Shown: positions 37,298 to 45,424 of the stretch, piece after piece
Position numbering within the stretch: the first letter of the stretch is position 1
Layout: the number at the start of each line of letters is the position of its first letter
Assembly: GCA_035949055.1 (NCBI GenBank)
Contig: DASZIO010000059.1
Location: forward strand, 1 to 64,000
Origin: Bog-756 sp035949055
GTDB taxonomy: Bacteria; Actinomycetota; Acidimicrobiia; Acidimicrobiales; RAAP-2
Direction of reading: 5' to 3'
DNA: 64,000 bases
Made by a program: the position numbers and the translations under genes
The notes under the pieces: generated by a model
Databases searched by the model: none
Seen by the model: the letters and a program-made list of their open reading frames with translations, nothing else
Told to the model about the DNA's origin: nothing

Positions 37298-38950
37298 TCA
37301 GGGTGTCGGGCCCGCGGCCCATTTGACCGCTTCCGACCGGTGGCGGGCATAGTCGACCTTGCCCGCGGGCGAGCGCCCGATGCTCGAGACGAGGCGGACG
37401 CGGCGCGGCGCCTTATACGAGGCCAGCTTGGACTTCACGTGCTCGATGACCCGGTCGGGGTCGAGGGAGTCGGCCGACGCTCCGGGGGAGGGCTCGACCA
37501 CAGCCACGATCTCCTCTCCGAAGCGCTCGTTGGGTATCCCGACGACCACCGCGTCGGCCACGCCGGGGGCGGTCTTCACCACCTCCTCGACCTCCTCGGG
37601 GTAGACCTTCTCCCCGCCGGTGTTGATGCACACCGAGCCCCGGCCGAGCAGGTGGATCGAGCCGTCCTCGCCCACCTCGGCGTAGTCGCCCGGCACCGAG
37701 TAACGGACGCCGCCGACGGAGCGGAACGTTGCCGCGGTCTTGGCCTCGTCCTTGTAGTAGCCGAGCGGGATGCGTCCCCCCAGGGCCAGCACGCCGGTCT
37801 GGCCCGGCCCGACGTCGTTCCCGGCGTCGTCGATGACCCGGACCTCGGGCCCGAGGGTGAACCTGGCCGTCGACGCGGCGCCCGCGGCCGAGGACACCGA
37901 GCTACCAATGCCGAGCGCCTCCGATGACGAGAAGGCGTCCACCAGCAGCATCCCGGGATGATGGCGCAGCAAGCCCTGCTTGGTCTCCTCGCTCCACATG
38001 ACGCCCGACGAGATGATGCCCACCAGGCTGGTGAGATCCCAACGGCCGGCATCGGCGTCGAGGGCGGCCAGGATCGGCCGGGCGAAGGCGTCGCCCACGA
38101 TGACGAGCCCGTTGACCTGTTCGCGCTCGACGGTGTCGAGGAGGTCCACCGCGTCGAATTGGCGCGAGGCCAGGGTGACCACCCGGCCGCCCTCGCTGAG
38201 GCATTCGAGCGCGGTGAACCCACCGGTCCCGTGCATGAGGGGGCAGGCCGGCAAGAGCGTCGTTCCCGGGCCGCTCTGGGCCAGCTCGGCGCGGACGCCG
38301 TCCGGCCCGCCGTCCTGCGGATAGCGGCGGAAGCCCGCCGCGTTGAGGCGGGCGAAGAGGTCGTCCTGGCGCCACATGACGCCCTTCGGCATGCCGGTGG
38401 TGCCACCGGTGTAGAGCATGAAGACGTCGTCGGGGCTCCGGCCCCACGGGGCGCGTACCCGGCCCGACTCCGAGGCGTCGGCGGAGGTGGTGCCGGTGGT
38501 GCCGGCGGCCACCTCGTAGGGCTCGGCCCAGGGCGGGCAGCTGGCCGTGCCATCGTCCACCCACAGCCAGCTCTTGATCGCCGGGTTGCGGTCGCGGATC
38601 CCTTCGATGCGCTCGACGAAGGAGCCATGGAACACCACCGCCACCGCGTCGGCGTTCTGCCACAGGTAGGTCAGCTCGTCGTCGGCGTAGCGGTAATTGG
38701 TGTTGATCGGGACCAGCCCGAGCTTGAAGCAGGCGTAGGTCGCCTCGAGGTACTCGGGGCAGTTGTGGAGGTAGAGGGCCACCTTGTCCTGGTAGCCGAC
38801 CTCGGCGCCGAGGAGCCACCGGGCCAAGTTGTCGGCCCGCCGGTCCAGTTCGGCCCAAGTGACGGTACGGGCGCCATGCGTGAGGGCCGGGGCGTCCGGC
38901 ACGGTGTCGGCCACCGCCTCCCACACGTCCCCGAAATTCCACTTGCTCAC
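37298..38950 (-). CDS. AMP-dependent acyl-CoA synthetase / ligase
   Basis: About 550 residues of the ANL adenylating family. VFMLYTGGTTGMPKGVMWRQDDLF is the P-loop-like AMP motif, LVDAFSSSEALGIGSS the adenine pocket, and VPGDYAEVGEDGSIHLLGRGSVCINTGGEKVYPEEVE the hinge and substrate-strand motif. SPAGKVDYARHR carries the catalytic lysine. These enzymes activate fatty or aromatic acids to CoA thioesters. GTG at 38950 is preferred over an upstream ATG because GAGGAG lies 6 bases before it and MSKWNFGDVWEAVA matches family starts. It is divergent from the acyl-CoA dehydrogenase at 39073. Confidence 0.9.
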   Translation of the reverse strand: MSKWNFGDVWEAVADTVPDAPALTHGARTVTWAELDRRADNLARWLLGAEVGYQDKVALYLHNCPEYLEATYACFKLGLVPINTNYRYADDELTYLWQNADAVAVVFHGSFVERIEGIRDRNPAIKSWLWVDDGTASCPPWAEPYEVAAGTTGTTSADASESGRVRAPWGRSPDDVFMLYTGGTTGMPKGVMWRQDDLFARLNAAGFRRYPQDGGPDGVRAELAQSGPGTTLLPACPLMHGTGGFTALECLSEGGRVVTLASRQFDAVDLLDTVEREQVNGLVIVGDAFARPILAALDADAGRWDLTSLVGIISSGVMWSEETKQGLLRHHPGMLLVDAFSSSEALGIGSSVSSAAGAASTARFTLGPEVRVIDDAGNDVGPGQTGVLALGGRIPLGYYKDEAKTAATFRSVGGVRYSVPGDYAEVGEDGSIHLLGRGSVCINTGGEKVYPEEVEEVVKTAPGVADAVVVGIPNERFGEEIVAVVEPSPGASADSLDPDRVIEHVKSKLASYKAPRRVRLVSSIGRSPAGKVDYARHRSEAVKWAAGPTP

Positions 38951-39059
38951 CGTCGACTCCTCACCCCCCGGCCCGCGCATCCGCCGGGCGGACCGCCGGC
39001 CCCCTCGGCCCGCGTGGTCCGGGTGGCCTGGCTACAGGTACGCCCGGACCGGTGCAGCC

Positions 39060-39065
39060 TACGCT
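39060..39065 (+). promoter_or_regulatory. Candidate -10 hexamer TACGCT for a leaderless start at 39073
   Basis: TACGCT ends 7 bases before ATG 39073 and no Shine-Dalgarno is present. Confidence 0.45.
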
Positions 39066-39072
39066 GGCCTCC

Positions 39073-40224
39073 ATGGACTTCGCGCGGCCGCAGGCGGACG
39101 ACCCCAGGCGGGCGGCTGTTCGGGGCTGGCTGGAGTCCCACCCCCGGCCCACTTCGCGCCAGCTGGCCGAACAGGGTCTGGTGGCGCCGCACTGGCCCCA
39201 CCCGTGGGGCCTCGGCGCCGATCCGACCCACCAGCTCATCGTGGACGAGGAGCTCGGGCGGGCCGGGGTGAGACGGCCCGACAACACCATCGGCATCGGC
39301 TGGGCCGGACCGACCATCGTCCATGCCGGCAGTCCGGCCCAGAAGGACCGCTACCTCCTCCCGCTCCTGGCCGGCGAGGAGGTCTGGTGCCAGCTGTTCA
39401 GCGAGCCCGGCGCGGGGTCGGACCTCGCCTCGTTGGCCACCCGCGCCGAGGCCGACGGGGACGAGTGGGTGGTGCGCGGTCACAAGATTTGGACGTCATA
39501 CGCGCACACCGCCCAGTTCGGCATCCTGCTGGCCCGCACCGAGCCCGAGGCACCGCCTCACCGCGGGATCTCGTACTTCATCTGCCCGATGGATGCACCC
39601 GGGGTCACCGTGGCGCCCCTCACCGACATGACCGGGACCCACACCTTCAACGAGGTGTTCCTCGATGAGGTGCGGCTGCCGTCCGACTGCCTGGTCGGCG
39701 GGCGCGGCCAGGGCTGGGCCCTGGCCAAGGTGACGCTGGCCAACGAGCGGGTCTCCCTGTCGGGGTCGGGCGCCCTCTGGGGGATGGGCCCGACCGCCGA
39801 CGACCTGGTCGACGAGGTGCGGGCGGGCGGTGGTACGGACGACCCGGTGTTCCGCCAGCGCCTGGCCCGGCTGTGGGCCGAGGCCGAGATCCTCCGGCTG
39901 CTCCGGCTCCGAACCGTCTCTGCCGCCATGGCCGGCCTGCAACCGGGGCCGGAAGCCTCGGTGCGCAAGGCGCTGGCCGACCACCACGGCCAGCAGGTGA
40001 TGGGGCTGGCCTGCGACCTGGCCGGGGCGCGGGGCATGCTCGCCGACGGGGGGCCCACCCCGCCCGCCGAGGCCGGGCTCACCCACTCGTCGGCCCGCCT
40101 GTGGGGGTTCGGGTTCCTGTTCTCGCCGGCCTTGACCGTCGGCGGTGGGACGGCAGAGGTGCAGCGCAACATCATCGCCGAGCGCACCCTCGGGCTGCCC
40201 CACGATCCGGCGCCGGGCGCCTGA
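39073..40224 (+). CDS. Acyl-CoA dehydrogenase
   Basis: About 383 residues, an FAD flavoprotein of the ACAD fold. CQLFSEPGAGSDLASLATRAEADGDEWVVRGHKIWTSYAHTAQF is the central beta-domain signature. NEVFLDEVRLPSDCLVGGRGQGWALAKVTLANERVSLSG follows, and FSPALTVGGGTAEVQRNIIAERTLGLP closes the C-terminal helical domain. It oxidises acyl-CoA to enoyl-CoA; the acyl chain is unknown. The divergent acyl-CoA ligase at 38950 suggests both act on the same substrate. ATG 39073 fits a -10 just upstream better than the in-frame codon at 39052. Confidence 0.9.
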   Translation: MDFARPQADDPRRAAVRGWLESHPRPTSRQLAEQGLVAPHWPHPWGLGADPTHQLIVDEELGRAGVRRPDNTIGIGWAGPTIVHAGSPAQKDRYLLPLLAGEEVWCQLFSEPGAGSDLASLATRAEADGDEWVVRGHKIWTSYAHTAQFGILLARTEPEAPPHRGISYFICPMDAPGVTVAPLTDMTGTHTFNEVFLDEVRLPSDCLVGGRGQGWALAKVTLANERVSLSGSGALWGMGPTADDLVDEVRAGGGTDDPVFRQRLARLWAEAEILRLLRLRTVSAAMAGLQPGPEASVRKALADHHGQQVMGLACDLAGARGMLADGGPTPPAEAGLTHSSARLWGFGFLFSPALTVGGGTAEVQRNIIAERTLGLPHDPAPGA

Positions 40225-40230
40225 CCGCCC

Positions 40231-40707
40231 TCAGCCGGCGATGGGACCGGCGTCCTCGTACCCCTGGCGCACCCCCTGGCCGGCCCGCTTGGCCAGCTGG
40301 TCGGGTTCGTACACCAGCCAGTAGGCGTTGCGGGCATGCTTGCGGGCCCGGTCCACGCAGACCTTGGCCAGCCGGGCCGGGTCCTCCTCCTCGTTCTCGT
40401 GCACGAACACCTCGAGGATGTGGGTGGAGGTCATGAGCTGGGCCTGCATGATCCCCTCCGAGGCCTCGTGGGCACAGACCTGGTCGATGGCGGCCTTGCC
40501 CGGCATGCCGAGGGCCACCACGATCCGACAGCCCTCGTCCTCGATGAGCTGTTTGCAGGCCACCGCCAGATCCTTGAAGCCGGGAACCGTGCGGCGCTCG
40601 ATCTCGAACATCGAGCCGAACCCGGGACATGACCGGAGCTCGTCGACGGCCTCGGCGCCCATGTCGTAACGGGCGAACATGGTGTCGACCACACCGATCC
40701 GGTCCAT
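40231..40707 (-). CDS. ribC: Riboflavin synthase, archaeal type (lumazine-synthase-like fold)
   Basis: A 158-residue protein that matches archaeal RibC across its full length: DRIGVVDTMFARYDMGAEAVDEL at 2-24, RRTVPGFKDLAVACKQLIEDEGC at 38-60, VALGMPGKAAIDQVCAHEASEG at 64-85, AQLMTSTHILEVFVHENEEED at 89-109, and RAGQGVRQGYEDAGP at 141-155. This enzyme dismutates two 6,7-dimethyl-8-ribityllumazine molecules to riboflavin. It is unrelated to the two-domain bacterial RibE and evolved from lumazine synthase. The ATG at 40707 is supported by TAGGAT 8 bases upstream and by the family start. It is divergent from bioA and not linked to other rib genes here. Confidence 0.92.
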   Translation of the reverse strand: MDRIGVVDTMFARYDMGAEAVDELRSCPGFGSMFEIERRTVPGFKDLAVACKQLIEDEGCRIVVALGMPGKAAIDQVCAHEASEGIMQAQLMTSTHILEVFVHENEEEDPARLAKVCVDRARKHARNAYWLVYEPDQLAKRAGQGVRQGYEDAGPIAG

Positions 40708-40715
40708 GGCCCCGG

Positions 40716-40721
40716 ATCCTA
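40716..40721 (-). promoter_or_regulatory. Candidate -10 hexamer TAGGAT for leaderless riboflavin synthase mRNA
   Basis: On the minus strand TAGGAT is followed by 8 bases and the ATG at 40707, with no Shine-Dalgarno. No FMN riboswitch-like leader can fit between. Confidence 0.5.
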
Positions 40722-40821
40722 CCGGTGCGGGCACGGGCCCCGGCTCCGAGCGGGCGCCCGGCCCGGCGCGGTCCTGCACCGGAGTTCGACGGTGCCCGGG
40801 CGGTCGACAAGACTCTGCCGG

Positions 40822-42159
40822 ATGAGCTCAGACGTCCCAACCTCGCCACCGCCGGTGGCCGGACCCTGGGCGGCCCGCGATGCCGCCGTGGTCTGGCACG
40901 GCTTCACCCAGATGGCCGCCTATCCGGACAACGCCCCGGTCACCGTGGAGCGGGCCGAGGGTCGCGAGCTCATCGACGTCGAGGGCCGGCGCTACTTCGA
41001 CGCCATCTCCTCCTTGTGGGTGACCACCCTCGGTCATCGTGTGCCCGAGCTCGACCGGGCCGTGGTCGACCAGCTGGGCCGGGTGGCTCACACCACGCTG
41101 CTGGGCAACGGCAGCACCGCCGCGGTGGAGTTTGCCGAGGCTCTGGCCGGGGTGGTGCCGGTGGACGATCCGCACGTGCTGTTCGCCTCGGACGGGGCTG
41201 TCGCCGTCGAGCAGGCCCTCAAGATCGCCTTCCAGTACTGGATCAACCGCGGGGACCCCGCCCGCCAGCGCTTCATCGCGCTCGGCGATGCCTACCACGG
41301 CGACACTGTGGGGGCCCTCTCGCTCGGCGACGGAGGCTTTGGCAGCTCCTGCTTCGATCCGCTGCGGTTCCCGGTCGTCCGCTCGCCGGGGTACGCCACC
41401 GCCGACTGGGCGCCCAAGCTGGTCGCCTGCATCGAGGCCCACGCCGGATCGCTGGCCGCGGTGGTCATCGAGCCGTTGGTGCAGGGAGCGTCGGGCATGC
41501 TGGTCGCCGAGCCCGCCGATCTGGCCGTGGTGGGGGAGGCCTGTCGCGCGCACGGAGTGCTGCTGGTGTGCGACGAGGTGGCCACCGGGTTCGGCCGGAC
41601 GGGCAAGCTGTTCGCCTCGGAGTGGGCCGGTCCGTCGTTCCGGCCCGACCTCCTCTGCCTGGGCAAGGGCATCTCCGGCGGCTATCTCCCCCTGTCGGCC
41701 ACGGTGGCGTCGGACGCGGTGTTCGAGGCGTTCGACGGGGCCGACCTCGGGCCGTCGACCTTCTACCACGGTCATTCCTATGGAGGGAACGCCCTGGCCT
41801 GTGCGGTGGCCAGGCGTCACCTCGAGCTCATCGAGGAATGGGGCGTGCTGGCCCACGTGAACGCCGTGGCGGCCCACCTCTCGGATCGCCTGGCCGGCTC
41901 GATCGCCGGATCGACCGGGGTGAAAGAGGTCCGCCAGCGGGGCCTGATGGTAGGCGTCGAGCTCGATCCGCCGGCCGGGGCCCTGCGGTGGGGCCGCCGG
42001 GTCTGCGCCGGGGCCGTGGCCGCCGGCGTGCTGCTCCGCCCGCTCGGGGACGTGGTGGTGCTGATGCCACCCCTCACCACCACCACCGGGGAGATCGACC
42101 GCGTCGTCGACGTCCTGGCCGGCTCGATCGCAGCCGTCGTCGGCACCACGGGCCGGTGA
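40822..42159 (+). CDS. bioA: Adenosylmethionine-8-amino-7-oxononanoate aminotransferase
   Basis: About 445 residues, a class III PLP aminotransferase that makes 7,8-diaminopelargonate. VWHGFTQMAAYPDNAPVTVERAEGRELIDVEGRRYFDAISSLWVTTLGH is diagnostic for BioA. LGDAYHGDTVGALSLG, LLVCDEVATGFGRTGKLFA and LCLGKGISGGYLPLSATVAS (PLP lysine) follow. The ATG at 40822 is preferred to an in-frame start 30 bases upstream because of an AAGACT hexamer 7 bases before it. Its stop overlaps the bioF start as GTGA, so bioA-bioF-bioD form one operon. Confidence 0.94.
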   Translation: MSSDVPTSPPPVAGPWAARDAAVVWHGFTQMAAYPDNAPVTVERAEGRELIDVEGRRYFDAISSLWVTTLGHRVPELDRAVVDQLGRVAHTTLLGNGSTAAVEFAEALAGVVPVDDPHVLFASDGAVAVEQALKIAFQYWINRGDPARQRFIALGDAYHGDTVGALSLGDGGFGSSCFDPLRFPVVRSPGYATADWAPKLVACIEAHAGSLAAVVIEPLVQGASGMLVAEPADLAVVGEACRAHGVLLVCDEVATGFGRTGKLFASEWAGPSFRPDLLCLGKGISGGYLPLSATVASDAVFEAFDGADLGPSTFYHGHSYGGNALACAVARRHLELIEEWGVLAHVNAVAAHLSDRLAGSIAGSTGVKEVRQRGLMVGVELDPPAGALRWGRRVCAGAVAAGVLLRPLGDVVVLMPPLTTTTGEIDRVVDVLAGSIAAVVGTTGR

Positions 42160-43427
42160 TCAGGGCGCCCATCCCCGGCGGTGCGGCGCCCCCGGCATCA
42201 CCAGCGGCCACCGGGCCCCGCGGGGTGTCACCCTGGCCGGCCTGGGTGGACGATTCGACCGACGCGGTGGTGGTCGCCGGCCGGTGGCGGCGCCCGCTGA
42301 CCTTCGATGCGGCCGGCCCGGCCGGTCACCTCGTCGACCCTCGCACTCCCGGTGACCGTCTGCCTGTCGTCTCCTTCGCCTCCAACGACTACCTCGGCTT
42401 GGCCTCCCATCCGGCCGTGGTGGCCGCCGCCCACCGTGCGCTCGACCGCTGGGGCGCCGGATCGGGCGCATCCCGCCTGGTCACCGGGTCACGGCCGGTG
42501 CACGCCGAGCTCGAGGAGGCCCTGGCCTCGTGGAAGGGGTGCGACCGGGCGGTGCTGTTCCCGACCGGCTTCGCCGCCAATCTCTCGGTCCTTTCGGTGT
42601 TCGGAGCCGAAGGCGCCCACATCTTCTCCGACGAGCTCAACCACGCCTCCATCGTCGACGGGTGCCGGTTGGCCCGGGCCGGGGTCACCGTCTTTCCGCA
42701 CGGCCGGCTGGACCTGCTCGACCGGATGCTGGCCACCCGCCCTGGCGGTCGGCCCATCGTCGTGTCCGACACGGTCTTCTCCATGGACGGGGACGAGGCC
42801 GACCTGCCCGGCCTGGTGGCGCTGGCCGACCGGCACGGCGCGCTGCTGGTCCTGGACGAGGCCCATGCCGTGCTCGGCCCGGAGCTCGACGCCGGTCTTC
42901 GGGGGAACGGTCCCGGGGCCGACCTCCTGCGGGTGGGCACCCTGTCGAAGACCCTCGGCTCGCTGGGCGGCTTCGTGGCCGGACCGGACCCGTTCACCGA
43001 GCTTCTGGTCAACCGGGCCCGGCCCTACATCTTCACCACCGCCCCCACCCCGGCCGACGCCGCCGCCGCCCTGGCCGCAGTGGGTGTCCTGCACTCCGAC
43101 GAGGGGACGGCCTTGCGGGCCACGCTGGCGGGGCACGTGGCCCGGGTCGCCGCCGCCGTCGGCCAGCTGGACCGGCGCGCCCCCATCATCCCGGTGGTGG
43201 TCGGCGCCGAGGCCGACGCGGTGGGTGCCTCGGAGTTGCTGCTGGCCGGCGGGGTGTGGGTCCCGGCCATCCGTCCCCCGACCGTCGCCCCGGGGACGTC
43301 CCGGTTGCGGATCACTGTGTCGGCCGTCCACACCGACGAGCAGGTGGACCGGCTCATCGCCGGACTGGTGGAGGCGGGGCTGGCCGGCCCCGGAGCCCGC
43401 GGGCCACGGGGGGCCGGTGCGCCCTGA
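42156..43427 (+). CDS. bioF: 8-amino-7-oxononanoate synthase
   Basis: About 423 residues, an alpha-oxoamine synthase that condenses pimeloyl-ACP (or CoA) with alanine. VSFASNDYLGLASHPAVVAAAHRALDRWGAGSGASRLVTGSRPVHAELEEALASW is the family core. FSDELNHASIVDGCRLARAG, SDTVFSMDGDEADLPGL, LVLDEAHAVLG and RVGTLSKTLGSLGGFVAG (PLP lysine) complete it. The first 45 residues are an extra Pro/Ala-rich leader. The GTG at 42156 overlaps the bioA stop. Confidence 0.94.
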   Translation: MIRAPIPGGAAPPASPAATGPRGVSPWPAWVDDSTDAVVVAGRWRRPLTFDAAGPAGHLVDPRTPGDRLPVVSFASNDYLGLASHPAVVAAAHRALDRWGAGSGASRLVTGSRPVHAELEEALASWKGCDRAVLFPTGFAANLSVLSVFGAEGAHIFSDELNHASIVDGCRLARAGVTVFPHGRLDLLDRMLATRPGGRPIVVSDTVFSMDGDEADLPGLVALADRHGALLVLDEAHAVLGPELDAGLRGNGPGADLLRVGTLSKTLGSLGGFVAGPDPFTELLVNRARPYIFTTAPTPADAAAALAAVGVLHSDEGTALRATLAGHVARVAAAVGQLDRRAPIIPVVVGAEADAVGASELLLAGGVWVPAIRPPTVAPGTSRLRITVSAVHTDEQVDRLIAGLVEAGLAGPGARGPRGAGAP

Positions 43428-44112
43428 GCACCTGGTGCTGGTGTGCGGCACCGGTACCGACGTCGGCAAGACCTGGGTGTGCAGCCAGTTGCTGCGCGAG
43501 CTGCGCCGCCGGGGCCTCACCGTTGCCGCCCGCAAGCCGGCCCAGTCGTTCGACGTCGACTCCGAAGGGGCGAGCCTCGGCGGACCGACCGACGCCGAGG
43601 TGTTGGCCGCCGCTTCAGGCGAGGATCCCGGCGTCGTGTGCCCGTCGTGGCGCTCCTACCATCGGGCCATGGCCCCGCCGATGGCCGCCGAGGCGCTCGG
43701 GCGTCCGGCCTTCTCGGTGACCGATCTGGTGGGTGAGTTGGCCTGGCCTCCCGACGGTGTCGCGCTGGGGATGGTCGAGCTGGCCGGGGGGGTGCGGTCC
43801 CCGCAGGCGTCCGACGGAGACGTCACCCACATGGTGGTCGCCCTGCGGCCCGACGTGGTGATGCTGGTGGCCGACGCCGGGCTCGGATGCCTCAACGGGG
43901 TGCGTCTCTCGATGGAGGCCCTGGGCACGGTCCCGCCGGGCGGGCCTCCGGTGCCCACGGTCGTGGTGCTCGACCGGTTCGACCGCCATCACGACCTCCA
44001 CCGGCGCAACCGCCAGTGGTTGGTCGAGCGCGACGGCTACCGGGTGATGGCCGTCCCCGGGGAGGAGGACGGGCTGGCCGACCTGGTCACGGCCACCTCA
44101 CCGTCCTCTTGA
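43417..44112 (+). CDS. bioD: Dethiobiotin synthetase
   Basis: About 231 residues. LVLVCGTGTDVGKTWVCSQLLREL holds the P-loop at about 11-19. ARKPAQSFD, WRSYHRAMAPPMAAEALGRPAF and GMVELAGGVRSPQASDGD give the diaminopelargonate and Mg-ATP sites. The enzyme closes the ureido ring using CO2 and ATP. The GTG at 43417 overlaps bioF by 11 bases. bioB is not in this operon but lies 7 kb away with a helper gene. Confidence 0.92.
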   Translation: MRPEHLVLVCGTGTDVGKTWVCSQLLRELRRRGLTVAARKPAQSFDVDSEGASLGGPTDAEVLAAASGEDPGVVCPSWRSYHRAMAPPMAAEALGRPAFSVTDLVGELAWPPDGVALGMVELAGGVRSPQASDGDVTHMVVALRPDVVMLVADAGLGCLNGVRLSMEALGTVPPGGPPVPTVVVLDRFDRHHDLHRRNRQWLVERDGYRVMAVPGEEDGLADLVTATSPSS

Positions 44113-44130
44113 CATCGCTCCGGCCTGTCG

Positions 44131-45009
44131 TCAGAAGTTGAGGCCGGCCGCCTCCACCACCGCCCGGCTGAATGGTCGGGCGAGGGTACGGAGCTCGGTG
44201 CACCCCTCCTCGCCGAGCGCCTGGTAGGGGAAGACGGCCCGCCGGTCGGTGACGTCCTCGATCCGCTGGCGCACCGAGTGCCCGTCGGTACTGAGGGCCA
44301 GTCCGCCGTCCGGGCTGGCCGGCTCCACCCAACCGCGACCGCGAAGCCGGCTCACCCCGTCGTCCCACTCCGCATCGGTCCAGCCCCGGGTGACCCGGAG
44401 GAGCCCCACGGGCACCTCGCCGGATGCCGCGTGCATGACGAGGGCCTCGACCGGGTCGAGATCGTGAATGAGCAGCGCGGCGATGTGGCCGTCTCCCCGG
44501 TACTCGCGCAACAGGGTCTGGGCGTGCCACAGCACGGTGTGTGGCTCGGTCGGCCAATCCAGCCCGGCGTGCCCGGCGAAGAGGGGCCGGCCGGCGCACC
44601 GCTCGGCCGCGCGCACCGCCGCGGAGCGGGCCAAGTCGGCCGCCCGCTCCATCTCGGGGGAGCCGACCGCGTCACCGAGCATCCGACGGAGCGCGGCGTC
44701 GGCCGCCTCCAGCCGGGCGGCCTGCACCTGTGAGGGTGCCACCGACTCCCAGGCGCCGGCCATGGCGGCGCGCACCACTGCCGGTCGGAAGTTGTAGAAG
44801 GTGGCGATGACCGTGGTGTCGGAGACCGCCCCCATCGGCGCCGATCGCGACACGAAGTAGCCCGACTCCTCCGGGATCCCCAACTGCGTGTACGACGCCG
44901 ACGCTTCGGGTGCGAAGTACACCAGGCTGTGGAGGGGCTCGACGGTTCGCCAGGTCTTGCGCGCCGTCAACGGGGAGACCGGCATCGGGGAGGTCCGATC
45001 GAAGGCCAT
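44131..45009 (-). CDS. SCO6745-family protein (winged-helix-like, unknown function)
   Basis: About 292 residues of an actinobacterial family named after a Streptomyces protein. ARKTWRTVEPLHSLVYFAPEASASYTQLGI, GYFVSRSAPMGAVSDTTVIATFYNFRPAVVRAAMAGAW, and the C-terminal GLLRVTRGWTDAEWDDGVSRLRGRGWVEP are typical. The C-terminal part looks like a MarR-style winged helix, but no DNA-binding role is proven. ATG 45009 is used; ATG 44985 is an alternative. It is convergent with bioD and divergent from the NfeD-like gene. Confidence 0.75.
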   Translation of the reverse strand: MAFDRTSPMPVSPLTARKTWRTVEPLHSLVYFAPEASASYTQLGIPEESGYFVSRSAPMGAVSDTTVIATFYNFRPAVVRAAMAGAWESVAPSQVQAARLEAADAALRRMLGDAVGSPEMERAADLARSAAVRAAERCAGRPLFAGHAGLDWPTEPHTVLWHAQTLLREYRGDGHIAALLIHDLDPVEALVMHAASGEVPVGLLRVTRGWTDAEWDDGVSRLRGRGWVEPASPDGGLALSTDGHSVRQRIEDVTDRRAVFPYQALGEEGCTELRTLARPFSRAVVEAAGLNF

Positions 45010-45066
45010 GGTCAACCGTAATCCGATCTCGGCCGGCACCCGGGACCGTGCCACCGCCGAGCGCCG

Positions 45067-45072
45067 TATAGT
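45067..45072 (+). promoter_or_regulatory. -10 hexamer TATAGT of the NfeD-like/slipin unit
   Basis: TATAGT is the best -10 match in this divergent region. It is followed after 8 bases by a GTG (45081) opening a 26-codon ORF that overlaps the start at 45155. Confidence 0.5.
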
Positions 45073-45080
45073 GCGTGGCA

Positions 45081-45161
45081 GTGGAGCCGGTGCGATCGTG
45101 CCCCCGAGATAGCGCCATGGGCGCAGCGAGTCGGGTCCGGGGACGGAACCGACCATGCTGA
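45081..45161 (+). CDS. Possible leaderless 26-residue upstream ORF
   Basis: Starting 8 bases after TATAGT, this frame reads MEPVRSCPRDSAMGAASRV and seven more residues ending RNRPC, then a TGA that overlaps the ATG of the NfeD-like gene (ATGCTGA). The position fits a leaderless leader peptide that couples translation to the next gene. The product itself has no recognisable family, and the ORF could be chance in high-GC DNA. Confidence 0.3.
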   Translation: MEPVRSCPRDSAMGAASRVRGRNRPC

Positions 45162-45364
45162 ACGGCGTCTCCGGCATGGTGGGTGAGACGGCGGTCGTGC
45201 GTAAACCGGTGTCCGACAGCCACCAACCGGGCTCTGTATTCTCCCGTGGCGAGGAGTGGTACGCGGTCTCGCTGTTCCCGGGGACCACCATCGACGTCGG
45301 GACCAAGGTGGTCGTGGCGGACGTCGAACGTGGCCTCCTCGTGGTCTATCCGTCAGAGGACTGA
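45155..45364 (+). CDS. Minimal NfeD-like OB-fold protein
   Basis: A 69-residue protein. After about 25 variable residues, SVFSRGEEWYAVSLFPGTTIDVGTKVVVADVERGLLVVYPSED has the NfeD C-terminal pattern (GExWxA, then IxxGTxVxVxxVxGxxLxVxP). NfeD proteins normally have membrane helices and sometimes a protease domain; this one has only the soluble OB fold. It lies 60 bases before a stomatin-like gene, the standard NfeD-slipin pairing in membrane microdomain maintenance. It lacks a good Shine-Dalgarno, so coupling to the small upstream ORF is possible. Confidence 0.75.
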   Translation: MLNGVSGMVGETAVVRKPVSDSHQPGSVFSRGEEWYAVSLFPGTTIDVGTKVVVADVERGLLVVYPSED

Positions 45365-45424
45365 TCGCCCTGCCGACACGACACCTCCCCTACGTGCCTA
45401 CAGTGGGACGAGGAGGTGGTCCCA

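Noticed and set aside
39000..45000. Possible tRNA genes or a transfer boundary around the archaeal-type riboflavin synthase.
   Set aside because: No cloverleaf, attachment-site repeat or integrase was found, and base composition does not visibly change; transfer, if any, is old.
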